Assembly: GCF_963259705.1 (NCBI RefSeq)
Contig: NC_081852.1
Coordinates: 58,714,859 to 58,778,858, forward strand
DNA: 64,000 bases
Direction: 5' to 3'
From: Myotis daubentonii
Taxonomy: Eukaryota > Chordata > Mammalia > Chiroptera > Vespertilionidae
Position numbers and translations under genes: made by a program. Positions within the stretch are counted from its first letter, which is position 1. The number at the start of each line of letters is the position of its first letter. The notes beneath the pieces were generated by a model. It ran no database searches. It had not been told where the DNA came from and saw nothing but the letters and a program-made list of their open reading frames with translations. Shown here one piece after another: positions 12,646 through 25,400 of the stretch.

Positions 12646-13367
12646 CATTAATGTTACATTTATATCTATGTATTTCACAGCCTTTTACAACCTGGGTTCC
12701 ACAAGAGAATTAAGCTCTAATGTCCTCAGGCAGCCAATGTGTGTAATGAATTAACTTGTCTCCTATGTGTGTAGAATGGCATAAGTTATTTGTGAGAATT
12801 GAGAAAACAGTCACCCACACCATTGTTTTATGGCTGAGATGAGGATGCCTGCGCACACCAGGCACTCGGTACTTGTTCCTGTTATTTTTGCCCTAGAAGT
12901 CCCATAAAAGAGCCCTGGCTTTCTGGATTTCTTTGCTTGGTGTACGATTCTCGGGGAAAGGGCATTTTCCAGACTGAGATCCAGTAAGTGGACATCTCTA
13001 TATGGCAGTTTCTCAGGCCTTGTCTTTGGATTTGGGACTAGCTATGACTATAGACTGCCGGCATCTGTTGTCTTGTAGTGTACCAGCCTCTTTCCCCCAC
13101 TGAAGGGCGCCAGAGTACTGCCTCCAACTGAGCAGAGTTTCAGAATGTCAGTTCTTTCCCCATAACGGTCCTTATTGACAGAAGCCTTTCTCAGGCTTTG
13201 ATTTAACGCTTTTTCAAAAATTGCTTGATAGTAATGTATTCAGTTCTGGGTGTTCATAACTGCTCTTTTTGGACATTGATCATATTTTAATATACTACTT
13301 TTAATACACTGTTTTAATTTGTTTTCTGATGAATATTTTCTCATGATTGTTTCTTATTTTATTTTAG

Positions 13368-13448
13368 CTACTGATCTACTTCTTGCCTGGAATCCCATTT
13401 GCTTGGGTTTGGTAGAAGGTGTTATTGGGAAAATTCAGCTTCATTCAG
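13368..13448 (+). CDS. INPP5F: INPP5F exon 2
   Basis: This 81-nt exon covers residues about 33-60. It starts in codon position 2 after a TTTTAG acceptor and ends with one base of the next codon before GTATGT. It encodes T-D-L-L-L-A-W-N-P and [12 protein letters not shown] of the N-terminal Sac region. The first exon of the gene is not in the window. Confidence 0.93.
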
Positions 13449-16400
13449 GTATGTTTCTGTAAACTCCTTAAACTTGTCAAATTTTTTGTGGCATTTTGAC
13501 ATTTTTTTCTTTGATGATAAATGTAGATTTTGTTATGGCTTTGATTCCTTTGCCTTAATTTTGGGTCTGCCTGAAGTGGGTATATTGTTGCCATATAAGT
13601 TTCATGAAATACAACTAGAGAAAAAGGAGGTATAATATTACAACCCTTTCTTCCTCTTAAAACACAACACTTACCAAATGCCTAGCATGTGTCAGGAATT
13701 GTGCTAGTTGGTAGAACGCAGTGGTGAGCAAAACCTGACCCATTCCCACCCTTGTGGAGCTTCTAGTTTAGGAGAGAAAACAGACATCGGTGAATAATCA
13801 CCGAAACAAACATACAATTATTTGATAATGGTGGTAGGTGCTCTGATGGAAAGATAGCCCCCCAACTGCACTGATTTCAAAGGAGAGGATAGTAGGAACA
13901 AGGCTAGAGAGATAGGCAGTGGCAGACCATGGCTATTGTTGGCTTTGGGTCAGCTGTCCATTCCTGATACAATTAACTGGCCAGGGAAGAGTGTGGGTTT
14001 CTTAGTATGGGGTGTGGTCCATTCCGGGGGCCCTATCCAGGGCAGACAAATTGATGGAAGGTCTAGGTCAGTGGTTGGCAAACTGCGGCTCGCGAGCCAC
14101 ACGCAGCTCTTTGGCCCCCTGAGTGTGGCTCTTCCACAGAATATCGACTTCTGAGCATGGGCCACGAAGTTTCAATTGCACTGTACATGCGTGCCCGCAT
14201 GTGGTATTTTGTGGAAGAGCCACACTCTAGGGGTAAAGAGCCGCATGTGGCTCACGAGCCGCAGTTTGCCGACCGCTGGTCTAGGTAATTCAGCAGGCCC
14301 CCTCTTGGAAGGACAGACACCTGTGCCCTGGGATCAGAGGGAATTTTGTTCGTGAAAAAAATAGATGTTACATAGTTGGGTCGCAAAATATCCTGAAAAT
14401 GACTAAATGAAATAGTTTAAACATTATACTTAAATATCTATTTTTCCTTTCGTATCCATTTTAATACAAGTTTTGAGCTCTTGGCGGCTTTACCATTATT
14501 GCTGTATAATTAGGAGTAAAAAAGTGTGCCCTTTACTCTGGCCAGTATGGCTCAGTTGATTGAGTGTTGTCCTGTGGCACTGAAAGGTCGCTGGTTCGAT
14601 TCCTGATCAGGGCACCTGCCCAGGTTGTGGGTTCAATCCCTAGTGATCCTTGGTTGGGGTATGTGTGGGAGACAACTGATAAATGTTTCTCTCTCATGTC
14701 GATGTTTCTCTCTCCCTCTCTGTCCCTCTCTCTCTAAAAATCAGTATAAACATGTGGGGTTTTTTTTTTAAAGTGTGCCCCTTTTTATTGTAAAATAAAA
14801 TTATTGAGCATTTGTGAGTTAAGTTGATTTGTGGGTATAAAGCACATATTGCTGGAGACGATCTAATTTTCCTTTATTAGGTTTTTTGGTGGTTTTTTAA
14901 AAATCTGTTTTCATTTTGAAATATATTTTAGATACAAAAGCTGTTTATCACATATAAAGTATAGGTTATCATAAAAACAAACATTTATATCTACCACTCA
15001 ACTTAAAAAATGAAATATGACCAATGTCTTTGGAGCCCTCACCATGCCTTTCTCCAAGTATATCCTGCTTTCTTCCATTCAAGAGAACCTGCCATTTTGA
15101 ATTTTGCCTTTCATTATTGCTTGTATTACATATGTATTCCTAAACAGATCTGTTGCTAATTTTTTAATAAGTGATAAGCTGTTTGTATTCTTTCACTTTT
15201 TCTCCTACTCAACTTTACATTTTTTACCTTTATCCATGTTGATGTATGAAACTTTAGTCCCTTGTTTACACTATTGTATGAATATACCATAATTTGTCCT
15301 TTTTCCTATCACTGGGTAATATAGTGTGGGTTTTTTGTTTATTTTTTCACTATTAGAAATAATATTGCCCCAAGCATTTTTGTATATTCTGCCTTTGATA
15401 TTTAAAAAAATTTTTCAATACAGAAGAGAAAAGCATTTAGAGATTCTGTAACCATGCTAAGTATTTTAGTAACACTCTTCTACCTGACTACATTTACATA
15501 CATATATTTTTAATTCATTTATATGCTGACAAGATAATTTCACAGCTGAGTGTTCTGAATTAATTTCGTTTTCTATTGCTTAAGTGAAGTATATGAAATT
15601 TTTGAGTTATTTTTCTTCACATCTTGGAGCAGTGAATAAATCACTGAATTTAATCAGAAGACCTGGATTCAGCTTTTTTTATTAGCTTTCAGATAAAAGG
15701 GAATTTGCTTAACATCCTTTTCATTTATTCTGTTAGCCAAGGTCATTACTGTGGCAGCCTGGAGCTGGAAGGGAGCTTGCCTGAGGTGTGTGTCCCAGTT
15801 TTCCTGCTTGTGGCATCTCCTTCATATCTCATCTCACATAGCATCTCCTTGGGTCTTCTCTCTCCTGGATACCTATCCTTTTAGGGTGGTGGCTAGAAGA
15901 CAAGCTGCAACAGGCAGGGGTTTATTAAGCATCAGCTTCTGTCACTGAGTCTACTAGTGTCCCATTGGCCAAAGGAAGTCACAAAGCCAAATCCAGAGTT
16001 GACATGGGAGGGGATGTCACAAGGGCATGCATCCCAGGAGGCTGGCTCATTGGGTCCACAATATCTCCAAGCCTCTGCTTTGTAAGCAGTGAAACAAGAG
16101 TAAAACTGACCTCCCTCTTTTTTTCCTAGGGTATTGCCAGTCTCTAATGAGATAGTACCTGAAGGTGCTTCATAAATTACAGATCACTATTTTATCAAGA
16201 CTCTTGGTTGCAAATACAAACCTGTCAGCTTATGCAAAACAGAACAAAAAACCCCACATTTTTATAAGGAATCTTAGGGACCAAAACAAAGAAGTGGACA
16301 TTGTATAGGGATCCAAGATTACTTTTTCTGGGTCAGGTGGTCTCTCACCACTGCTTCTCCCTATACCTCTCCTACCTCCTTCTCTTTGTTCTCCTTTCTC

Positions 16401-19400
16401 TGTTTCTGTGTACGTAAGACAAAATTTTTGCTCTTATGGCACTCAAACCAGCCTCAGCCCTCAAAGCAACCAATATCTAATGTTTCTTTTCTTTTTTTTA
16501 AATGTTTTTATTGATTTCAGAGAGAGGAAGGGAGAGGGAGAGAGAGAAACATCAATGATGAGAGAGAATCATTATTGGCTGTCTTCTGTATGCTCCCCAC
16601 TAGGGATCGAGCCCACAACCCAGGCATGTGCCCTGACCAGGAATCGAACCATGACCTCCTGGTTCATGGGTCAACGTTCAACCACTTAGCCACACTGGCT
16701 GGGCTGATGTTTCTTACAACCATTGGAGACTGACTAGCTATCAAGGACTGAGTAGTGAGTGTAGTTCAGACCCCTAAGACACAGACTCTTCTCCCTGGTC
16801 ACAGACATTTTCCAGAGGTGTGCTCCTCTAGGCGGGAGGGGCAGCCAGGGTTTGGACGTGGCAGACAACCCAAAAGTTATCTCCTCCAAGCAATGAACAG
16901 ATATTTTACTGGCTGATGATTTTATGGTGCTGTGAAAGTATGGTCAGCTCCTATGGTCATTTACGTGTGCTTCCCCTTGTTGCACCACTTGCCTTTCTCT
17001 GGACCAGAAACAAGTGGTTGGTAGGCAGTGGGGGTACCTGTTATATAGGATATTTATATTGTAACGGTGGGGAATAGAGTGAGCTGGAAAAAGAAAAAAT
17101 TATTTAAAAAGAAAGTTGGACAGGGAAAGTATCTGTTTTTCACTTTTCTAATCTCTACCTTTTTTCCCCCTTGTCACGTCACTTTTAAGGTTTGGCTGTT
17201 AACAAAGGGAGTTGCGGGGGGACGAAGGGAAATCTTTTCTGGGCTCCCTGCTGCTTTTTACCCATGGAGACAATTGCAGCCTCACCCTGTGTGAATCATT
17301 CCGCCCCCAGCTCCTCGCCCTTTGAGCATTCATCTTACTCTTCCTTGCCTTCTCTTCTTCATTCTGTCCTGGGGATGCCTCTTCCCTTCTCTGGACCCCG
17401 GTATGTCTCTTGCTCTGGCCACACACACCATTAGCCTGGGTGAGGCGAGGTGTGCTTTCGGTATGCCTCAGAACCAGATAATCACTGCAGGCACGTTTTC
17501 CCATGGGAGCATCTTACCTTCTGGGGGAGAGGACGAGGGGAATAAAACTTATGTACTTAAACGTTTTCATCCTCCTACTTACTCTCTACATATTAATACA
17601 TGAGTTTTTGTTCTTGCCTGGTGAGATAGGAACATACATTTATTTGAACAGATGTCATTGACAGTCTTAAAAGGGCATGGGTGCTCTGTTCATGACCGTC
17701 ACTGAACTCTGAGCTCTGGAAATATTAAGCAGGTGTGACGTAGGAACTGTATTGTTTGCTGGAACTGCCATATAACAAAGTTCTGCAAACTGAGTATCTG
17801 TAATAACACATTTATTTTCTCACAATTCTGGCGTTTGAAGGCTGAGATCAAGGTGTCATCAGGGTTGGTTTCTTCTGTGGCCTTTCCTTGGCTTGGAGAT
17901 GCCATCTTCTCCCTGTGTCTTCACATTATCTTCTGTGTGTGTCTGTAGTTTCTATTTTCTGTGTAATGTTGGGGAAATAGCTGTAGCTTCACACAGCTAC
18001 TCATGAAAAGATTGCTTTAGGCTGGAGAATCCAAGCACAAAAGCTCTTTAAATTGAGATTATTTTGAAGCTTAAGACAAGGATAAGCTCTGTTGGGGTAA
18101 GAAATAACGGAATATAAAAAGCAGAAGTATATATTCCATGATAGATTCAGAAATAGTTTGAAAATTGTCAGGACTCTTGGTTAATTTGGCAGTAGAGGCT
18201 CTTGATGTAGTAATTAAGGGAATTACTACAAGTAGGATTGAAGAGTCACAGACAGTTCATCAAGGAGCTCTCACTCCTTAAAGTGGTGCTCGCCATCTGC
18301 CTGTTTCTCCCTTTGAAGTGGAGAAGATGTCTAAGTCACTAAAATGTAAAGTGGATTATGCACAGGGTTTTAAGTGTATAATTTCAGTCCTCTGCTGTCT
18401 ATAGAGACTTCTTGCTATGACACTAAGGACATGAAATATTTTACATATTTCAGTTATGAATGGAGTGTCACTAACATTGCTGTGTACTTTTCTAAAAAGC
18501 CACTAGGAAACCCCATCCTCAAGGCACAGGAGAGACAGGACGAGGAGCCTGGCAGGGCCCCTGCGGAGCTCAGCCTCTGCTGGAGACCTGGCTCTCGGGA
18601 CATGCTTTAGATCAGCGGTTCTCAACCTATGGGTTGCAACCCCTTTGGGGGGTCAAACGACCCTTTCACAGGGGTCACCTGACCATCGGAAAACACATAA
18701 ATAATTACATATTGTTTTTGTGATGAATCACTATGCTTTAATTATGTTCAATTTGTAACAATGAAAATACATCCTGCATATCAGATATTTACATGACGAT
18801 TCATAACAGTAGCAAAATTATAGTTATGAAGTAGCAATGAAAATAATTTTATGGTTGGGGGTCACCACAACACGAGGAACTGTATTAAAGGGTCGCAGCA
18901 TTAGGAAGGTTGAGAACCACTGCTTTAGATACTGCTTTTGTTGCAATGAGAGCTTTAGTATGGTTTGCTGTCTGGTAAACATTAGCTTTAGTAATGACAA
19001 TATGAATTTAAAAGGTTATTTCATCCTCACAACTACTCTCTGCAGTAGGCAGTTTAGTCCATTTCACAGAGCAGTTAAGTATCATGCTGCCAAGTACACG
19101 GAAATAAGTGATGGAGCTAGAATTTGAGTCTGAGTTCCGACCTCGAAGTCCAGAACATGGAAGCCTCCTTGAAACGGGAGGGTGCTATTTACAAAATTCC
19201 TTCTCTGTTGAGATTATTTGTGTTACATTTTGTCAGATTTTTATTTTCTTTAATATTTTTTTGATTTTTAGAGAGAGAGAGAAAGGGAGAGAGATGGAAA
19301 CAATGATGAGAAACATCATTGATTGGCTGCCTCCTACATATCCCCTACTGGGCATCGAGCCACAACCTGGGCATGTGTCCTGACTGGGAATCAAACCAGT

Positions 19401-22400
19401 GACCTCTTGGTTCCTGAGTCGATGCTCAACTGCTGAGCCACACCAGCGGGGCATATTTTGTCAGATTTAATCTTTCTCATAACCCCCCCCAGGTATATTG
19501 AACTTTGATCTGTAATAGTTTTTTAAAAGGAGCACTCCCACTTTTCAGATTTATTCTGTGTGAGTAGCTAACTAAACTCTAAAATATGCATATTTTATTT
19601 TTAGATGTGTTTGAGTTCATAAGTTGAATTTCAATATTGGCAATACCAATATTTTTGTGGAGAAAAGGATGCCTTTTGGTTTCTCAAGTGAGTTTATGTA
19701 TGGGGCAAAACTTCTGTGTTTGAAAGTTAGTATTTTTATATCTTGGTATTATACCATTAGATGGTTTATTAGAAATTTATTACATTTGATTATGCATATC
19801 ATGTTTGTCATACTGTAACTTATTAAGATTACAATTCCTGATATTAATACAAACGAATCCAAAGTAAACTGCATTAAGAAGGCATAGCATGGAAGAGGAC
19901 TTTCTAACGTGGCTTGTCTGGTCAGCTGCCAACACTCTAACTTGTTCAGTGTAAAATAGAAATTACTTATTTGAGGTTAAGAACCTGTGGTAAGGATTTC
20001 TTTTTTTAAAAGATATATTTTTATTGATTTTAGAGAGGAAGGGAGAGGGAGAGAGAGATAGAAACATCAATGATGAGATAGAATCATCTATCGGAGGCCT
20101 CCTGGACGCCCTACACTGGGGATCGAACCCTGACCGAGCATCGAACTAGCGACTTCTTGGTGCGCAGGTTGATGATCAACCACTGAGTCACGCCGGCCGG
20201 GCAAGGATTTCTTTTTATTCAATAAATGTATTGACATTCTACAGTGTATTATGTTTTATTATGTGTTAGGGTTATTGTGTGTTAGGTGCTTGGTAACCTT
20301 GATTCATGCCTTCCCAGCACATGGTAGGTTCTTGGTTAATGTTTAATGATAATGAATAATGAAATGGCCTGTAAAGGCCTTGAAACTTTGGAGTAGATTT
20401 CCACCCTACTCTATAAAGAATTATAAAACACTTTCAAACTCTTGCATTTATGAAATGCCTAAAAAAGCATCTTCAAAACACTGTTCCTAATGTGAGAATT
20501 GATTAATATTTGGAAGAAAAAGTAGGGGAAATTGAAATACTACGCATCTCTTTAAAAAACTTTTTTCAGCCCTGACTGGTTTGGCTCAGCGGATGGAGCG
20601 TCGGCCTGCGGACTGAAGGGTCCCAGGTTCGATTCCGGTCAGGGGCATGTGCCTTGGTTGCGGGCACATCCCCGGTGGGGGGGGTGCGGAGGGCGGCTGA
20701 TTGATGCTTCTCTCTCATCGATGTTTCTAGCTCTATATCCCTCTCCTTTCCTCTCTGTAAAAAGAATCAATAAAATATTTTTTTTTTAAAAAACAACTTT
20801 TTTCATATGGGAAATATATATCATGTTATTTTTCTACAATAAGAAATTCCTGAAACAACTGTTTTAATTATTTTTATTTTGGGGATATTTTTCTTAGGGA
20901 TATAAACTCATAAACTGAAAGGTTGATTTTACATGCGGTCTTTCATAGACTATTTCTCATTTAATTAAAAAGTGTTTGTGAGAAGTTAAAACTTGGATTG
21001 GAAAGGTAACCATTAGGCCTCTGAGTATTTTCTTTTTCTTGCTTGTATTAAGATTTCTTTCATTTGTTTTACCCTCTTCCTCACTCTTCCCCTCAAGATA
21101 TTTACTAATTTGCTCAGTTCTAGTGTACACATAAAGTAGTTTCGGTATTGTTAATCCATACCCTTCTGAAGAACAAATTCATTAACCAGAATGCAGTATC
21201 GTGCTCAGTTGTTTTTACCTTTATCCTTACAAAATACTCTTCCAAAGTTACTTAGTTTTTGTCCTCTCTGTCTCCTATAGTGGGTTACATTCTCCATTTG
21301 TAGCTGAGTTGGGTTACTGTTTGCATTTCATTTTGGGGTTCCTCCACATTCTGGTTATTTGAACTATTTCTTCATTTTTGAGGCAACATGAAACATTACC
21401 ATGTCTAACAAAAGAGTATACTCAGAGGACTGTTATTTTTCATTCCCTTGTACTATCCCCATTGCCCCTTCTTCCGTTCCATTTCTGCCTGTCTCCTGTA
21501 GGTGACCAGTCTCATTAATTTCTGATTTATCTTGCCTCTTGTTATTGAACAAATGAGCAGATACTCAACATTTTCTCATTTCTTTCTTGTATAAAGTGTG
21601 GAATACTCTACTTTTGTACTTTGATTTAATATATCCAGTTTATCCACTTAATATATCTAGGAATCACTCCTTATCAGTCATAGAACACTTCTAATTATTT
21701 TTCATAGCTGCCTAATACTCCACTGAGTATATGTCCCTTAGTTTATTCAACCATTCTCCTGTGTCTTGGCATTCAGGTTCTTCCCAGTACTTTGCAATTA
21801 CAAATTGCTGCAATGAATAGACTTAACTGTATATACTTGTGTATTGTTGTGTATCTTAAGGTGAATTTACAACAGTGGGATTGCTAGGTTAAAAGGTAAG
21901 TGCAAATGTTTTATTGTTAGTTACCACTAAATTTCCCTCCAGAAAAATTGTATCTGTGTGTACTCCCACCAATACTGTATGAGGTTGCCTGCTTCTCCAC
22001 AGCCTTGCCAGCAAATGTACTATCTTACTTTTTTATTTTTCCCAATCTGATGGGTGAAAATGGCATTCCTCTAATTAACGAGTGAGATTAAATACCGTTT
22101 CATATGTTTAAGGGCCATGTTATATTTTGTTGTGTCCTTTACTTTAAAGCAGTGGTTCTCAACCTTCTGGCCCTTTCAATACAGTTCCTCATGTTGTGAC
22201 CCAACCATAAAATTATTTTCGTTGCTACTTCATAACTGTAATGTTGCTACTGTTATGAATCGTAATGTAAATATCTGATATGCAGAATGGTCTTAGGCGA
22301 CCCCTGTGAAAGGGTCGTTTGACCGCCAAAGGGCTCGCGACCCACAGGTTGAGAACCACTGCTTTAACGAGTTATATCTAATGCACGTTGTGGTTGGATT

Positions 22401-25400
22401 ATTCACCTTCAGCTTCCCAGGACAGTAGCACTTTATAGAGACCAGCCATTAATAATGACTTTTCTGTTTCAGATTTTCCATGGTGGCTTATTTTAATTAG
22501 GCAGAAAGCGCTGGTGGGCAAACTTCCAGGAGACCATGAGGTCTGTAAAGTTACCAAAATTGCTGTGCTGTCACTTTCTGAAATGGAACCTCAGGATCTT
22601 GAGCTAGAGGTAAGGTGCTTTCTCAGGAAATTTTATGGAAACGTGATATGAATATAATAGCAATTACGAGGATTTGGTTTAATAGACCAGAATCATGCAA
22701 TGTTAGACATAGATAATGTCTTTAAAATAATTTAATCTTATGGTTTTCAAACTCCATTTTAGTAGTGGAAACTGTTTCCAAATCAGTGAAATCCAGTATA
22801 TGAGATGCATAAGATCAGAGCTGCTTTGGTTGAGGTGGTGATGGGGAGTGGGCATGTGCTGTGAACATTAACGTACAAATTTTTGGTGGGCATTTCTTTT
22901 CTTTTCTCTTGGGTATAAACCTTGAGATGAAATTGCTGGGTCATGTGGTAACTCTATGTTTAACTTTTTGAGGAACTGCCAGGCTGTTTTTCAAAGCAGT
23001 GTGCCATTAAAAAAATCTAGACAAGGGTATGAAGAATCGGCGGGGTTCAAATAAATGAGAACAGAGGTGCTCTTTCTTTTGGGGGGAAAAAATCCTTTAA
23101 AGTTTTATAGGCTTGATGTTCCATGTCTGCATATCGTATTTGCTGTATCTCATTGCCTTAATAGATAACTGCATCATTTCCCATATTTAGTTTCCCATCA
23201 GACATCTATTTAAAATTTTAGCTCCAGATGGACACAGATAGATACCAACTTTTAAAGTAAAAATCATTTATTTTTCTTTTCTTAGACAGCAGCCACAGCA
23301 GCTCTTACTTAATCTTGATTATGAAACGTAAGTCGCTAGAGTAATGGAAGATATCAGGGAGCACCGTGGGGCTCGTGGCGGTGGCTTTCTCTTTGAGATC
23401 ACGTGTGTCAGGGTTGTGATAAAGCACACACGGCACAGACCTGGCTGTGCCTCTGGAAAAGGGAAAGTGACCCACTGTCGGCACGGTGTGTTGTAATCCC
23501 CAGAACCCCGTCTAAACAAAGCCTTTAGGACTGGGAAGGACTCAGACCTCATTTTCTCTATCCATACTTGGTGTAGGACTTCATTTAACCTTTTTAAAAA
23601 GATAGTGGCCTATACTTTTTTTTCTAAAGGTAACTGTATGGAGGATTCTAGAATATTCATTGAAAATGTTTATGTTCAAAGTAATTTTAAATTTCTATTT
23701 AGAAAAATCAGTTTTAAGAGGCAGAGATAGACTTCTGGGGAAGATGATGTAGTGTTTGTGCTTCCCTATACAGATCACAATGGTTATCTGAAACCTTTGG
23801 GGCCATATTTGTTTTAGAGTTCAAGTTTTTATTTTGGAGGGTGGGGAGGTATTGAGAAGGTTATTCCATTTATTTTATATATGCCCTGTGAGTCTGAGGT
23901 GTTACTCCACAATACAACACATTAGTATTTCTTAAAGAATAATGAATCAGGAGAATATTCATACTAAGGGAGGTGAGTGATGACATCAGTAGCTTCATGT
24001 CAGTTTAGGGTACATTTTGGCATATTGTTGATAAGGAAGGAAGTTAAGGGGTATTGGGCCCATCCCAGGAAGAGGTTAGATTAACAAAAGAAAAGAGCCC
24101 TGACCAGTGTGCTCAGTTGGTTGGGTGTCGTCCCATGCACCAGAGGGCTGCTGCTGTGATTCCCCGGTCAGGGCCCCGGGCCCGGTTGCAGGCTCGATCC
24201 CTGCTGGGGGATGTGCAGGAGGCAGCCAGTGGTTATTTTGCTCTCACATTGATGTTTCTCTCTCCTTCTGCCTTCCTTTCTCTCTAAAAAATCAATCAGT
24301 AAATAAAAAGAAAAACAAAGAAGATATTGCTAGGCCTGGAGAGAAGTAGTATCTTAATGGACCATAAACAGAACAGTGGTTTGAATGGGGCCATAGGCCT
24401 CCTGGACTCTGGATCCAGAAGCAGGCAGTTCCAGGTAGAAACTTGTCCCCTACACAATAAGGGGAACTAGAAGGGATACAGGAAAGATGGGGGCCTGAAG
24501 CCACGCTTGGTACTAAAAGCCTGGTGCTAGAGTAAGACTCCCCAGCTCATGAAAGGAAGCTGTTAGGTCATTGCACTAAACGGGATAGATAATTGTGCAT
24601 AAATAATTCTGTCTGTTAAGCACTTTGAGAAATACTGGTCTGGACAAGAGATTAGGACCTGAATTAACACAGTAGCAATCAGCAGCAAGTGGTTGGGTTT
24701 GATAGGAGAGACTTTAGGAAGAAGAATAATGGAAGATGACTCCTAGGTTTCTTGCTTAAGTGATCCCGTGGGTGCTATAGTAGTTGCCCAAGATAGATTT
24801 GAGAAACAGATGTTGATCAGTTTTGAAGACGCTGAATTTGAGGGACTGGTGTGTCAATAGCAGGCAGATGTTATATATTTGGGTCTTGTGCTCAGAACAA
24901 AAGATTGGAGTTACCATGAACACGGGCAATAGGGTAGTGAAGACCTGGGAGGGGGTGTGTGAAATTATATGTAAAACACTTGATTTTAACCAGGTAGTTG
25001 TCTTCAGAACTTCTGTGCCCTTCTCTGGTCTTAACACATCCCCATCTTCTTCCTCACCTTTACCAGTTGGCCCACACATTTCCGGAAGCCTCTACATATT
25101 GCTTCTTCAGATTTAATCTCTGGACCCAAAGACTATGTTTTTTGTTGATTGGTTAGTGTATGAGGATAGGAGGAGAGGAAGCAGTTGACCTGTCCAGCTT
25201 TCAAGGTTCCCAGTAGAGCAGACTCTTGACATGTTCTAAACCAGAACACCCAGTTAACTGGCATGAATGAATTTTTAGCACAGACAGTTGTGGAGTAATG
25301 CCCTTGGAGCATAGAAAACGTGCATTTTGCATGTTTAAAATTTAAAATTTTAGATGCCAATTTTTAAAGCATTAATTAACCTCAGCTGGAGCATTTTATT

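Larger units (their letters stand above)
1..13367 (+). other. INPP5F: INPP5F intron 1 (3' part)
   Basis: No coding exon was found. Besides the repeats listed separately, the sequence is AT-rich unique intron. I saw no credible gene in 212-1340, 1571-4000, 4460-5800, 7200-8280 or 11345-12400; ORFs there are short and without recognisable domains. Confidence 0.7.
13449..22472 (+). other. INPP5F: INPP5F intron 2
   Basis: Nine kilobases hold L2, hAT, Ves, SPIN and antisense L1 pieces (listed). Unassigned parts include 15600-16490 and 16710-17740. A degraded mammalian repeat at about 17745-17950 could not be named. No exon is seen. Confidence 0.7.

Noticed and set aside
17199..17603. ORFs of 80-101 residues on both strands
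   Set aside because: No recognisable domain, no CpG island and no homolog that I know; likely chance.
20569..20650. tRNA-like head with box A/B resemblance
   Set aside because: It is the 5' part of a Ves SINE, as at all similar sites here; it cannot fold as a complete tRNA.
24756..25116. ORFs of 97-107 residues on opposite strands in intron 3
   Set aside because: They overlap each other and have neither domains nor splice logic.
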